64,000 bases of DNA from Actinopolyspora saharensis (GCF_900100925.1 NZ_FNKO01000002.1:1054001-1118000); one strand, 5' to 3'. Positions 54,411 through 63,934 are shown, numbered from the stretch's first letter. The notes: generated by a model from the letters alone, not told the origin. Numbers and translations are program-made.

Positions 54411-55290
54411 ACCGGCTGACCGACGCCCTGAGCAGGTTCTTCGAGTTCGAACTCACGGGCGAGCTGCTCGGTTACCCCTTCGTGCAGCAGGCGCTGCTGG
54501 CCGCCGCGGCGCTCGGGCTGGTCTCCGGAGTCCTCGCTCCCCTGGTGGTCACCCGGCGCATGTCCTTCGCCGTGCACGGGACCGCCGAGCTCGCCTTCAC
54601 CGGAGCGGCCGCCGCGCTGCTGATCGGTTTCAGCGTCGGGGTGGGCGCCCTGGCCGGCGCCGTGCTGGCCGCCCTGCTGCTCGGCCTGCTCGGCCAGCGG
54701 GACAACGAGCGGGACTCCGTCATCGGGGCCGTGCTCTCCTTCGGACTCGGGGTCGGAGTGCTGCTGCTGTGGATGAATCCCGAGCGCACCGCCAACAAGT
54801 TCACTCTGCTGGTCGGGCAGATCGTGGGGGTCAGCTCCTCCGACGTCACGCTCCTCGGGGGCGCGGCCCTGCTGGTGCTCGTCGTCACCGCCGTGCTGTA
54901 CCGGCCGCTGCTGTTCGCCAGCGTGGACCCGCACGTGGCCTCCGCGCGCGGGGTGCCGACCCGGGTCCTGACACCGGTGTTCTCACTGCTGGTCGGGATA
55001 GCCACCGCGCTCGGGGTGCACGTGGTGGGCGCCCTGCTGGTCATGGCGCTGATGGTCACCCCGGGGGCGGCGGCCATCAGGGTGACCTCGAGCCCGGCCC
55101 GGGCGACCCTGCTCTCGGTGGTGTTCGCCGAGGTCGCCGCGCTCGGGGGATACTGCTGTCGCTGGCTCCCGGCGTTCCGGTGAGCGCCTTTGTCACGGCC
55201 ATCTCGTTCGGGATCTACCTGCTGTGCCGCTTGATCGGCAGGTTGCGGCTCAGCCGGAGCACCCGCGAGACCACCGCGGCCACGGCCTGA
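54407..55290 (+). pseudogene. znuB: Zinc ABC transporter permease, frameshifted near the 3' end
   Basis: The product is a cluster-A1 ABC-3 permease with about eight TM helices (LVSGVLAPLVVTRRMSFAVHG, VGQIVGVSS, HVVGALLVMALMVTPGAAA). The frame from 54407 hits a stop at 55183 after VVFAEVAALGGYCCRWLPAFR. One base out of frame, the family-like C-terminus resumes as ILLSLAPGVPVSAFV and runs to 55290. Adding one G to the GGGGG run at 55144-55148 restores LGGILLSLAPG and a 294-residue protein of normal length. This is a one-base deletion, either a sequencing error or a real mutation. The unrepaired protein would be 258 residues with a changed last helix. Confidence 0.82.
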
Positions 55291-55292
55291 GG

Positions 55293-55339
55293 GCGGTTCC
55301 TCGCCGCGGTCCGCGGGCTGGTCCGCCCGGCGGAACCGC
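55293..55339. terminator. Hairpin between converging znuB and AlgX-like genes
   Basis: GCGGTTCC (55293-55300) and GGAACCGC (55332-55339) form an 8-bp perfect stem. Further internal pairing is possible, and it lies just after the znuB stop. Confidence 0.5.
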
Positions 55340-55365
55340 GGTCCGCGGCGTCCACCGGTCGGGGG

Positions 55366-56706
55366 CTACTCGACCGGGTGCTTCTTCAGGACCGCGCCCA
55401 CTTCCTCCGCCACCCTGGGGGCGAGCATCGAGTAGCGCCCTCCCGCCAGGAAGCGCTCGGAGAGCTCGAACATCACGACTTCGCCCTCGGCCAGCAGCTC
55501 GCCCGTCCGCTGCGGGTGCTCACGCACGTTCTCGGGGTGGGAGATGGTCAGGTCGGAGAACGCGGCACCGAGGTAGGGGCTCGCGAACTGGGTGAACGAG
55601 TCCGCGATCATCCTCGTGGGTTCGTCGATCATCCCCTCGCGCGGGCTCGACTCCAGGTGCAGCGGTTCGTGGAAGTCGCTGCCGACGAACCTCGTGTTGT
55701 CGCTGCCGCCGTCCGGGGCCAGCGAGTACGACTGCACCGTCCACTCCTCGTCCTTGCCGAGCATCCCCGGGATGTCGGCGCGGTGCCGGTAGGTTCGCCC
55801 CTGCCGAACCCGCCACGAGTCACTGACACCCGGCTGCAACGACTCGGCCAGCTGCCTGGTCATCTCCAGCCCGCCCGCGTGCCGCCAGTGGGTGTCCCGC
55901 TTGGTGTAGACGGGCCTGCCCCGCTCCTCGGCCACCGCGCGCAGCGGCTCCCTCATGTCGATGGCCCCGGTGGCCGCGGGCAGCCGGTCCCAGAACTCCG
56001 AGCGCAGTTGGCGCATGCACTGCCTTCCGACGTAGTCGTCCGGCATGTGCTCCGAGTACACAGTGGACTTGTCCGGGGCCACGACCAGCCGGAACTGGCG
56101 GCCGGACTCCTCCACCACCGAGCGCCAGCGGCGCAGCCCCTCGATGATCCGGTCCAGCTCCATCTCGGGAAGGCACTTGTAGGAGACGTCGTGCCCGAGG
56201 AACACCCATCCCCGCTCACCCCGGACCACTTCGGGGAAGACAGCCGGATCGGGTTTGGAGTCGCTCTTCTCGCCCCCTGAGCCGCCGCCACCGCCGACGG
56301 GGGCTCCGCCCGACTCGGTGTCGTGCGGGGCAGGTTCTCCGAACACCCCCTGGCTGATCCCCTCCATCGCCGTGACGGCCTCGGAGCGGAACGCCAGATG
56401 GTCGGAGGCCCAGTCGTTCATCCCGGTGAAGAACCCCCACCCCTCGGTGACGCTCGGGAAGGGGGTCAGCGCCCGGTTCTCCACCGGAACCGCCCGCGCG
56501 CCGAAGGTCCACGCGAGCACCGGCGCGGCGAAGAACAGGAACGCGCACACGAGAGCGAGGTACTGCCTGGGCCCGTGCCGGGGTCGGTGCAGCGGGTGCT
56601 CCCGCGGCAGCCAGGCCTCGTGCACGGGGGGCAGTTCCGCGGAAGCGGTCGTCTTCTCGTCGTCGGCCACACCGGTGGCAGCACCCCGTTCACCGGACAC
56701 ACCCAT
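55366..56706 (-). CDS. AlgX/AlgJ-like SGNH O-acetyltransferase-associated protein
   Basis: This 446-residue protein has a cytosolic N-terminus, one TM helix (about 45-65) and a large extracytoplasmic domain of the ALGX type. Marks are FPEVVRGERGWVFLGHD, VVAPDKSTVYSEHMPDDY, YTKRDTHWRHAGG (the Asp-Thr-His catalytic element), and a later DSFTQFASPYL region with Ser. A Gly/Ser linker lies at about 135-150. Such proteins cooperate with MBOAT proteins to O-acetylate exported polysaccharides. The likely partner MBOAT is at 59773-61206, separated by an ABC operon. The ATG at 56706 has no clear ribosome-binding site. Confidence 0.77.
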   Translation of the reverse strand: MGVSGERGAATGVADDEKTTASAELPPVHEAWLPREHPLHRPRHGPRQYLALVCAFLFFAAPVLAWTFGARAVPVENRALTPFPSVTEGWGFFTGMNDWASDHLAFRSEAVTAMEGISQGVFGEPAPHDTESGGAPVGGGGGSGGEKSDSKPDPAVFPEVVRGERGWVFLGHDVSYKCLPEMELDRIIEGLRRWRSVVEESGRQFRLVVAPDKSTVYSEHMPDDYVGRQCMRQLRSEFWDRLPAATGAIDMREPLRAVAEERGRPVYTKRDTHWRHAGGLEMTRQLAESLQPGVSDSWRVRQGRTYRHRADIPGMLGKDEEWTVQSYSLAPDGGSDNTRFVGSDFHEPLHLESSPREGMIDEPTRMIADSFTQFASPYLGAAFSDLTISHPENVREHPQRTGELLAEGEVVMFELSERFLAGGRYSMLAPRVAEEVGAVLKKHPVE

Positions 56707-56816
56707 ACCGTATCGGCAACGACGCACCGGCACGGGCGGAATCGCACAACCGCGGCACCGCCGTCCGGAGATCCCTCACCGACCGGGAGTTCCGGGGTGT
56801 CCGCACGGCACGGCCC

Positions 56817-57011
56817 TCAACCACCGACCGGTCGGGCCACCACGAGGAACGGGGACAGCGCCGACCGCAGGATCGCCACGTTCCGCGCGCAGAGGTCGAC
56901 CTCGAAGGTGTCCCCGTCGATGCCGAAAGTGATCGTGGTGTGCGCCTCGACCTCCTTTCCCGCCGCCGCCTCCAGATCGTCGATCAACTCGCTGTGGACC
57001 TTCGCGCTCAT
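56817..57011 (-). CDS. Lsr2 N-terminal-domain-only small protein
   Basis: This 64-residue protein follows the dimerization domain of Lsr2: a polar start and VHSELIDDLEAAAGKEVEAHTTITFGIDG, then DTFEVDLCARNVAILRSALSPFLVVARPVGG, matching the Lsr2 pattern of VEFGLDGVTYEIDL and NATKLRGDL. It stops where Lsr2 would enter its linker and RGR-type DNA-binding domain, and no such domain is found in other frames downstream. The ATG at 57011 has GGGAGGAAAG upstream. Lsr2 silences A/T-rich DNA; a dimerization-only form could modulate it. It lies just downstream of the ABC permease gene. Confidence 0.78.
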   Translation of the reverse strand: MSAKVHSELIDDLEAAAGKEVEAHTTITFGIDGDTFEVDLCARNVAILRSALSPFLVVARPVGG

Positions 57012-57083
57012 CGCTTTCCTCCCGTCCGTCGAAGCTGCTCACGAAAAGTGACCCGAGCAGAGTCGGGGCCCGGTCCTCGATGT

Positions 57084-57839
57084 TCAGCGAGCATCGACGT
57101 CCCAGCTGAACACCCGAGTGGCCAGCATCGTGAGCAGCGCGGACGCGCCGAGCATGATCACCCAGCTGGACCAGGGCGAGTGCTGAGCGGGCAACCCCGC
57201 GATCGAGTGCCGGAACGTCTCCATCAGACGTGCCGGGGGCAGCCAACCGAGCACCGCCTGCGCTCCCTCCGGCATGGACCGCAGCGGAAGGACCCCACCA
57301 CCGAGGAACGCCATCAGAACCAGCACCAGGCTCAGCGTGTTGTTGGCGGCCTCGGCGCTGGGCAGTACCGCGGCGAGCACGAATCCCAGCGAGAGGAAGA
57401 AGGCCACACCTGCGGCGGCCGAGACGAGCAGCACCGGGATCCGCACCGGTGAGACGTATCCGAAAGCGGTCGCGAAAGCGACCACCAGTGCCACGTACCC
57501 CATGGCCACGAGCGCGCGCACGGGCGCCAGCGAGCCGAGAAACGCGATCTTGCGCAGCGGTGTTGTGCTCAGCAGACGCAGGGTCCTGCGCTGGCGCAGG
57601 TCCACCGCGGGCGAGACCGTTCCGAAGAACGACATGGAGCCGAGCATGAAGAACAGCGCTGTGGGCAGGAGCATCCTGATGGCGTCGGCCTCGCCGGAGC
57701 GGTTGACGAAGTAGCCCACCGCGAGGAACAGCACCAGGAAGAACAGGGGCATCACGATCGCGGCGAACGCGGTCTTGCGGTCCCTGATCAGCTCTCGGGC
57801 GTTGGCCAACGCCAGCGTGCGGAAACTGTTGCCGGTCAT
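57084..57839 (-). CDS. ABC-2 type transporter permease
   Basis: This 251-residue permease has six TM helices. The N-terminal ANARELIRDRKTAFAAIVMPLFF and the central DLRQRRTLRLLSTTPLRKIAFLGS coupling region are typical of ABC-2 exporters. The C-terminus has ALPLRSMPEG-like LPPARLMETFRHSIAG. It forms the membrane part of the exporter with the ATPase encoded 6 bp upstream. The cargo is unknown. Confidence 0.85.
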   Translation of the reverse strand: MTGNSFRTLALANARELIRDRKTAFAAIVMPLFFLVLFLAVGYFVNRSGEADAIRMLLPTALFFMLGSMSFFGTVSPAVDLRQRRTLRLLSTTPLRKIAFLGSLAPVRALVAMGYVALVVAFATAFGYVSPVRIPVLLVSAAAGVAFFLSLGFVLAAVLPSAEAANNTLSLVLVLMAFLGGGVLPLRSMPEGAQAVLGWLPPARLMETFRHSIAGLPAQHSPWSSWVIMLGASALLTMLATRVFSWDVDAR

Positions 57840-57845
57840 CTCGTC

Positions 57846-58805
57846 TCAACCGTCCTCGTTCTCGTCCAGGGATCGTCCGGTCAACGTGCGGAAGACGTTG
57901 TCCAACCCGGCCGCGCGCCTGACCAGGTCCTGCGGCGGGGGCGTCATCGCCGTCAGCTCGGTGACGACCTCGTCGGCGCGGTGGGTGTGCACGAGCACCC
58001 GGTTACCGTGCAGCTCGATGTCCTCGACCCCGGACATCGCGCGGAGGGCCGCCGTGTTCGGCGCCCCGGTGCGACGGAAGCTGACAACGGTGTGCGGAGC
58101 GTGCTCGGACACCAGATCAGCGGGGGCACCGCAGGCCACGATCCTTCCTCCGTCCACGACGGCCACCCGGTCGCACAGCGACTCCGCTTCCTCCATCGAG
58201 TGGGTGGACAGCAGTGCGGTGCCGCCGCGGTCGCGGAACGCCAGCAGCACGTCCCAGAGCTCCGCCCGCGCGTTGGGGTCCAGCCCGGTCGAGGGCTCGT
58301 CGAGAACCACCAGCAGCGGTTCGCTGATCAGTGCGGTCGCGATCAGCAGGCGTCGTTCCTGTCCGCCCGAGAGCTCGTGCACCCTCCGGTCCGCCGAAGC
58401 GGTGAGCCCGACGCGTTCGACGACCGACTCCGGGGCCTCGGCCTCCTCGTGGAACGAGGCCCACAGGTGCAGGGTTTCCCGGACGGTGAGGTTCGGGAAC
58501 AACTCGGCCTGCTGCGGCTGCACGGCCACGCGTCGCCGCAGGTGCTCGCGGTCGGTCGACGGATCCGCTCCGAGCACCTCGACGGTTCCCGCATCGCGCT
58601 CGCGCAGCCCGACGAGGATCTCCAGCAGCGTGCTCTTGCCGGCCCCGTTCGGCCCGAGCACCCCGAAGAGCTCACCGGAGCCGACGTCGAGGTCGAGGTC
58701 CTCCACGGCCCGGTTCGAGCCGTAGCTCTTGCGCAGGCCGGTCACGGATACCGAATTCCCCGCGGTTCGGGGTGTCTCCTCCGCGGAGACCTGGTCCGGT
58801 GTCAA
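57846..58805 (-). CDS. ABC transporter ATP-binding protein (ABC-2 exporter)
   Basis: This 319-residue DrrA/CcmA-type ATPase has Walker A GPNGAGKSTLLEIL, Q-loop VAVQPQQAELF, signature ELSGGQERRLLIATAL, Walker B LVVLDEPSTGLD and H-loop STHSMEEAE. A C-terminal domain of about 90 residues follows. It starts with a TTG that overlaps the stop of the regulator gene (TTGA), so expression is coupled to it. Confidence 0.9.
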   Translation of the reverse strand: MTPDQVSAEETPRTAGNSVSVTGLRKSYGSNRAVEDLDLDVGSGELFGVLGPNGAGKSTLLEILVGLRERDAGTVEVLGADPSTDREHLRRRVAVQPQQAELFPNLTVRETLHLWASFHEEAEAPESVVERVGLTASADRRVHELSGGQERRLLIATALISEPLLVVLDEPSTGLDPNARAELWDVLLAFRDRGGTALLSTHSMEEAESLCDRVAVVDGGRIVACGAPADLVSEHAPHTVVSFRRTGAPNTAALRAMSGVEDIELHGNRVLVHTHRADEVVTELTAMTPPPQDLVRRAAGLDNVFRTLTGRSLDENEDG

Positions 58806-59131
58806 GACTGTTCCTCCTCGACGTCGTGGTCGACGATCATGCGGAGGGAGGCGAGGTAGGAGTCGAACGCCGCCCTTCCGGTCGAAGTGAGCGAGAACCA
58901 GGTGCGCGGCCTGCGCAGCACGTGGCCCTTCACGGAGGTGATGTAGCCCGCCTCCTCGAGCGTCCCGAGGTGCTTGGCCAGCAGCGAGTCGCTGACTTCT
59001 ATGCTGTCCCGCAGGAACCGGAACTCCACGTGGTCGGCCTCCGCCAGCGCGGACATGACGGACAGTCGCACCGGAGTGTGGATCAACGTGTCCAGCCCGT
59101 GCCGCGGATGCCCTCCTGAGCCGCCGTTCAT
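58802..59131 (-). CDS. Winged-helix regulator of the ABC operon
   Basis: This 109-residue protein has a winged helix of the HTH_34/PadR-like type: PVRLSVMSALAEADHVEFRFLRDSIEVSDSLLAKHLGTLEEAGYI, then a wing with RRPRTWFSLTSTGRAAFDSYL. It is second in a four-gene operon and overlaps both neighbours by 4 nt. It probably controls the operon through the inverted repeat at 59567-59604. Confidence 0.83.
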   Translation of the reverse strand: MNGGSGGHPRHGLDTLIHTPVRLSVMSALAEADHVEFRFLRDSIEVSDSLLAKHLGTLEEAGYITSVKGHVLRRPRTWFSLTSTGRAAFDSYLASLRMIVDHDVEEEQS

Positions 59132-59550
59132 CGGACCAACACCCGCCAGGCGGCCAGCCAGCACGGCAGCGCGGGCAGCAGCGCGACCAGGCACGGCCAC
59201 AGCGAACCGTCGTTCAGCCAGGTGCTGTTGACGACGCTGACGATCACCACCAGCGCCACGTAGCTCACCGCGACCGTCCGGGTGATGGTCGACATGTCCC
59301 TGCCGACCACCCGCTGCCGGTTCACGTACCAGAACAGCCCCGCGATGCAGGCCGCGTACAGCCACGCCAGCGCGGCGGCGGTCCACCCCTCGGTCAGTGC
59401 CTGGCCGACGAAGAAGCCCGCCGTGACGCACCCGAGCACGACCAGCATGTAGCCGAACCAGCGGGTGCCGCCACGGGCGAGCTCGCTCATGCGCCCCGCA
59501 CGTCCGAGCGCCTCCGCCGCGGGCATCTCGTGCGACGAACTGTCGTTCAT
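59128..59550 (-). CDS. Small membrane protein, first gene of the ABC operon
   Basis: This 140-residue protein has about 35 polar N-terminal residues followed by four TM helices in pairs. I recognise no family. The ATG at 59550 has GGAGGGGC at ideal spacing; an upstream ATG at 59568 would fall inside the operator. Its ATGA overlap with the regulator gene implies cotranslation. Confidence 0.7.
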   Translation of the reverse strand: MNDSSSHEMPAAEALGRAGRMSELARGGTRWFGYMLVVLGCVTAGFFVGQALTEGWTAAALAWLYAACIAGLFWYVNRQRVVGRDMSTITRTVAVSYVALVVIVSVVNSTWLNDGSLWPCLVALLPALPCWLAAWRVLVR

Positions 59551-59566
59551 AGTCGCCCCTCCATTC

Positions 59567-59604
59567 ACTTGAACGAAAAGCTAGCACTGGAACGTCGTTC
59601 AAGT
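59567..59604. promoter_or_regulatory. Inverted-repeat operator of the ABC operon
   Basis: ACTTGAACGA (59567-59576) and TCGTTCAAGT (59595-59604) form a perfect 10-bp inverted repeat with an 18-bp spacer, just upstream of the operon start. A dimeric regulator such as the encoded winged-helix protein probably binds it. Confidence 0.75.
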
Positions 59605-59772
59605 AAATATCCGACGTGGCGGCGCGACCACAGCGGTGCGAGGCTGAAGTGCTGGGAACGTCCGATGGTTCGAGAACTCGGATGCGCGAGACCGCACCTC
59701 CCCGAGCGCGCAACAGCACCGGCCTGCGGACCCCCGACGTCGCAGATCCCCGGAAACCGGGGCGGCCCCGCT

Positions 59773-61206
59773 TCAGAACTGGTAGTAGAGGAAGGGGCTG
59801 AACGAGCCGCTGGCGACGAGCAGGCCGGAGTAGAACGTCCCCAGCGTCATCACGCCGAACCGGACCCCCGTGGCGGCACGGCCGCGAGCCACCTCCAGGT
59901 AAGTTCCCGCGCCCGCCCCGGCGGGCAGCAGCAGGACCACCAGGGCCGCCAGCAGGATCAGCGTGCGCTGGTTGGTCACCGCCGCCTCGACCACGGCGTT
60001 CACCCCGGCGAGATCGGGAACCAGCATGCTGCCTAGCATCGTCAGCGCGCTGCCCAGATCGGGGGCGCGGAAGAACACCCAGCCCACCGTCACCAGCAGC
60101 ACGGTAACCACCCGACGGGCCACCCGTTCCGGAAGCCCGGCCGGCCGCCGGTCGAGGCCGCACGCCCGTTCGATCACCAGCAGCAAGCCGTGGAACAACC
60201 CCCACACGAGGTAGGTCCACGCCGCACCGTGCCAGAAACCGGTCAGCACGAACACGATCGTGAGATTGCGGTAGGTGCGTACCGTGCCGGCGCGGTTCCC
60301 GCCGAGCGGGATGTAGACGTAGTCGCGGAACCAGCGCGACAACGACATGTGCCAACGTTGCCAGAACTCGGTGACCGTCACCGAGGAGTACGGCCGGGCG
60401 AAGTTCTCCGGCAGCCGGAAACCGAGCATCCTCCCCAGTCCGATCGCCATGTCCGAGTAGCCGGAGAAGTCGAAGTAGAGCTGCACCATGTAGGAGATCG
60501 CACCGAGCCAGGCCACCGCGAAGGTCATGTCCCCCGCCGAGGTGGAGAAGGCGGCGTCGGAGACCGGGGCCAGGCTGTCGGCCACCACCACCTTCTTGCT
60601 CAGCCCCCAGGCGAACCGGGGAAAGCCCGCGGCTACGTCGTCGAGCCGGTGGGTGCGGCGCTGCGGCAGCTGATCGGCTATCTCCCGGTAGCGCACTATC
60701 GGACCGGCGACGAGCTGCGGAAACATCGCGATGTAGGCGACGAACGCGACCGGGTCACGCAGGGCGGGCCGCTCTCCCCGGTAGATGTCGACCACATAGG
60801 AGATGTGGTGGAAGGTGTAGAAGGAGATGCCTATCGGCAGCACGAACTCGATCTCGGGCAGGTGACCGCCGAACCAGCCCGCCAGCACCGCGGCCTGCTC
60901 GGAGGCGAAGCCCGCGTACTTCCACACCCCGAGCACGGTCAGGTTGAACAGCACCGCGCCGAGCAGCAGGTGCCGACGGCGGTTCCTGTCGAAGCCCCAC
61001 TCGTCCGGCTCCAGCTTCCTGCCGACGAGGAAGTTCACCACGATGCAGCACAGCAGCAGCACCGTGGTGCCGCCCGCCCCGCTGGCGTAGAAGACCAGGC
61101 TTCCCACGGCGACCACCGCGTTGCGCCCCGCACGAGGTGCGATCAGCACCGCGAGCAGCACCGCGGGCAGGAAGTACCACAGGAAAAGCGGAGTTGCGAA
61201 CGACAT
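59773..61206 (-). CDS. MBOAT-family O-acyltransferase (AlgI-like)
   Basis: This 477-residue integral membrane acyltransferase has about eleven TM helices. Marks are FVLPIGISFYTFHHISYVVDIYRGE, MFPQLVAGPIVRYREI, FDFSGYSDMAIGLGRMLGF, EFWQRWHMSLSRWFRDYVYIPLGG and the catalytic-His region LTGFWHGAAWTYLVWGLFHG. These are characteristic of AlgI. It would move acetyl groups across the membrane for polysaccharide O-acetylation, likely with the AlgX-like protein at 55366-56706. ATG at 61206. Confidence 0.9.
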   Translation of the reverse strand: MSFATPLFLWYFLPAVLLAVLIAPRAGRNAVVAVGSLVFYASGAGGTTVLLLCCIVVNFLVGRKLEPDEWGFDRNRRRHLLLGAVLFNLTVLGVWKYAGFASEQAAVLAGWFGGHLPEIEFVLPIGISFYTFHHISYVVDIYRGERPALRDPVAFVAYIAMFPQLVAGPIVRYREIADQLPQRRTHRLDDVAAGFPRFAWGLSKKVVVADSLAPVSDAAFSTSAGDMTFAVAWLGAISYMVQLYFDFSGYSDMAIGLGRMLGFRLPENFARPYSSVTVTEFWQRWHMSLSRWFRDYVYIPLGGNRAGTVRTYRNLTIVFVLTGFWHGAAWTYLVWGLFHGLLLVIERACGLDRRPAGLPERVARRVVTVLLVTVGWVFFRAPDLGSALTMLGSMLVPDLAGVNAVVEAAVTNQRTLILLAALVVLLLPAGAGAGTYLEVARGRAATGVRFGVMTLGTFYSGLLVASGSFSPFLYYQF

Positions 61207-61452
61207 CGGTGTCCGGGGTCGGGTCGGCGTGGAACGAAGGCTCCCGCTCGGCTATCGCGAGAACTCTAACCGAGCTCCGCTTTCCGCCGGTACCGAATGC
61301 GTGGATTCCGCGGTGAGGCGAGTTCCACACCGCACTGCCCGCGCGAGGGCGCGCCGTCGCGCGAGCGCGACCGCCGACGCGCGATCCCGAGCACCCGCTC
61401 GGACGGGCCGGAAAGCGCACCTCCACCCCGCTGGGTCGGCGGAGCCCCCGCT

Positions 61453-62412
61453 TCAGCTCAGCCTGCGCCGCCGTGCGACCTCGGCCATCACCACACCGGA
61501 CGCGACCGAGGCGTTCAACGACTCCACCCCGGAGGCCATCGGGATCGAAACCGTCTGGTCGCAGTGCTCCTTGGTCAGCCTGGCCAGCCCGCGCCCCTCG
61601 GAACCGACCACGACCACGATCGGATCGGTGGCCAGCTCCAACTCGTCCGAGGTGATGTCCGCGTCGGCGTCCAGCCCCACGGCCATCAGCCCGTCCGATT
61701 TGAAGTCCTTCAAGGTGCGGTTCAGGTTGTTCGTCTTGGCGACCGGGATCCGGGCCGCCGTTCCCGCGCTGGAACGCCACGCGACCGCCGTCATCCCCGC
61801 GCTGCGCCGCTGCGGCAGCAGCACCCCGTGCGCCCCGAAGGCGGCGGCGGAACGCACCACGGCACCGAGGTTGCGCGGATCGGTGACCCCGTCCAGGGCC
61901 ACGATCAGCGGAGGCATGCCGGAGTTCCACGCCGCGGTGAGCAGATCGGCCGGATCGGAGTACTCGTAGGGCGGTATCCGCAGGGCGAGCCCCTGGTGCA
62001 CCGCGTTCGAGGTCATGCGGTCGAGCTCGGTGCGGGCCACCTCCACCACGGAGATGCCCTGGTCGGCCGCCAGCCGGACGGACTCGTTGACGCGGTCGTC
62101 GGTGTCGATCCCGTGCGCCGCGTAGAGCACGTTGGCGGGCACCCCGCTGCGGATGCACTCGAGAACCGGGTTGCGCCCGGCCACCAGCTCACCCGCGCTC
62201 TCGGCGATCTTGCGCTGCTTCTCCCGCTGCTGCTGGGCCTGCTTGCGCGCGTCGGCCTTGCGCTTGGCCGGGTGGTTGTACCTGTTCTCCGCCTTGGGAG
62301 TGGGCCCCTTGCCCTCCAACCCCTTCTTGCGCTGACCGCCCGAACCGACGACCATGCCCTTCTTGGTGCTGGATTTGCGCACCGCACCCCTGCGTTTGTC
62401 GTTACCAGCCAC
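61453..62412 (-). CDS. rlmB: 23S rRNA (guanosine-2'-O)-methyltransferase, TrmH/RlmB family
   Basis: This 319-residue SPOUT methyltransferase has a basic N-terminal extension (about 1-75) typical of actinobacterial members. A substrate-binding domain follows, with [12 protein letters not shown]. The knot has [35 protein letters not shown] and [14 protein letters not shown]. It methylates the ribose of 23S rRNA G2251 by family assignment. It begins with a GTG 3 bp after cysS and is cotranscribed with it. Confidence 0.9.
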   Translation of the reverse strand: MAGNDKRRGAVRKSSTKKGMVVGSGGQRKKGLEGKGPTPKAENRYNHPAKRKADARKQAQQQREKQRKIAESAGELVAGRNPVLECIRSGVPANVLYAAHGIDTDDRVNESVRLAADQGISVVEVARTELDRMTSNAVHQGLALRIPPYEYSDPADLLTAAWNSGMPPLIVALDGVTDPRNLGAVVRSAAAFGAHGVLLPQRRSAGMTAVAWRSSAGTAARIPVAKTNNLNRTLKDFKSDGLMAVGLDADADITSDELELATDPIVVVVGSEGRGLARLTKEHCDQTVSIPMASGVESLNASVASGVVMAEVARRRRLS

Positions 62413-62415
62413 GAA

Positions 62416-63813
62416 CTATCCGTCCTTCAAAGTCCACATCGGCCCGTCGGGGGTGTCCTCGACGGCTATGCCGCACGCCTGCAGCCGGTCCCGCACCTCG
62501 TCGGCCGTGGCGAAGTCCCGGCGTGCTCGGGCCTCGCTGCGCTGCTTCAGCAGCCCCTCGACCAGCTCGGACAACGCGTTGCGCGCGGCGTCGGAGCCGT
62601 CGTGCTCCCGGGCCCAGTGCGGTGCCAGCGGGTCCAGCCCGAGAATGTCGAGCATCGAGCGCACCGAGGCTGCGGCCGCGCGGGCCCCCTCCTCGTCGCC
62701 GGAGTCCAGAGCCGCGTTGCCCTCGCGGATCACGTTGTGCACCACGGCGATGGCCTGCGGGGTGCCGAGGTCGTCGTCCATGGCCGCGACGAACTCGGGA
62801 TGCATCCCACCGGGGGACACGCTCCCGGTGCGCTGGACGACGCGGTGCAGGAAGGACTCCATCCGGCCGAAGGTGGCCACCGCCTCGTCCAGCCCCTCGT
62901 CGGAGAACTCCACCGTGGAGCGGTAGTGCGGAACGACGAGGTAGTAGCGCAGCTCCACCGGGCGCACCCGCTGCAGCAGCGCCGAGATCGTCAAAGTGTT
63001 GCCCAGGGACTTCGACATCTTCTCCCCGGAAGCGGTCACCCAGGCGTTGTGCATCCAGTACGCGGCGAAACCGTCCCCGGCCGCGTTGGACTGCGCCAGC
63101 TCGTTCTCGTGGTGCGGGAACACCAGATCCAGCCCGCCACCGTGGACGTCGAACTCGCTGCCCAGGTAGTGGGTCGACATGGCGGAGCACTCCAGGTGCC
63201 ATCCGGGCCGACCCGGCCCCCAGGGACTCGGCCAGCTCGGCTCACCCGGCTTGGCCGCCTTCCACAGCGTGAAGTCCCGCGGGTCGCGCTTGCCCGAGTC
63301 TCCCGAGTCCTCCGCCGGCTGCATCTCCTCGGGACGCTGCCCGGAAAGCCTTCCGTAGAACTCGGAGTAGGACGGCACCGAGAAGTACACGTCCCCTCCC
63401 GAGGCGTAGGCGTGCCCGGCCTCGACGAGGCGCTCGACCAGCTCGATCATCTGGGTGATGTGGCCGGTGGCGCGCGGAGTCGCCGAAGGAGGCAGGCAGC
63501 CGAGCTGGTCGTAGGCGCTCTCGAAGGCCCGCTCGTGGGTGGCCGCCCACTCCCACCAGGGACGGCCCGCCTCGGCCGCCTTGGCGAGGATCTTGTCGTC
63601 TATGTCGGTGACGTTGCGCACCAGGCGCACGTCATAGCCGCTGCGGGTAAGCCAACGCCGCAACACGTCGAATTCGAGTCCGCTGCGCACGTGCCCCACG
63701 TGCGGCATCCCCTGAACCGTCGCCCCGCACAAGTACAACGAGGCCACGCCCGCGCGGCGTGGCCGGAACTCGCGTGTGCTGCGGGTCGCGGTGTCATGCA
63801 GGTACAGGCTCAC
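62416..63813 (-). CDS. cysS: Cysteinyl-tRNA synthetase
   Basis: This 465-residue class-I synthetase charges tRNA-Cys. The zinc site includes Cys29 in LYLCGATVQ and the WHLECSAM and HHENE residues. The HIGH-like motif is [10 protein letters not shown], and KMSKS is in [13 protein letters not shown]. The anticodon-binding C-terminal region ends with [10 protein letters not shown]. The GTG at 63813 is the start. The 152-bp gap to the upstream gene holds a hairpin. Confidence 0.95.
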   Translation of the reverse strand: MSLYLHDTATRSTREFRPRRAGVASLYLCGATVQGMPHVGHVRSGLEFDVLRRWLTRSGYDVRLVRNVTDIDDKILAKAAEAGRPWWEWAATHERAFESAYDQLGCLPPSATPRATGHITQMIELVERLVEAGHAYASGGDVYFSVPSYSEFYGRLSGQRPEEMQPAEDSGDSGKRDPRDFTLWKAAKPGEPSWPSPWGPGRPGWHLECSAMSTHYLGSEFDVHGGGLDLVFPHHENELAQSNAAGDGFAAYWMHNAWVTASGEKMSKSLGNTLTISALLQRVRPVELRYYLVVPHYRSTVEFSDEGLDEAVATFGRMESFLHRVVQRTGSVSPGGMHPEFVAAMDDDLGTPQAIAVVHNVIREGNAALDSGDEEGARAAAASVRSMLDILGLDPLAPHWAREHDGSDAARNALSELVEGLLKQRSEARARRDFATADEVRDRLQACGIAVEDTPDGPMWTLKDG

Positions 63814-63934
63814 ACCGCGATGGTACGGGGCGCCCCCTCCGGCCCTGCACGTCGCCCGTTGGACCCCGTGCCGTCACTCGCTCGGCGGACCGAGGCATCA
63901 CCGGCCGACGCGCCGCGGGCGGCGTCGGACTCCC

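Noticed and set aside
54407..55290. Programmed frameshift in znuB
   Set aside because: A G5 run alone, without a known slippery heptamer or a stimulatory hairpin in the right place, does not support it; deletion or sequencing error is simpler.
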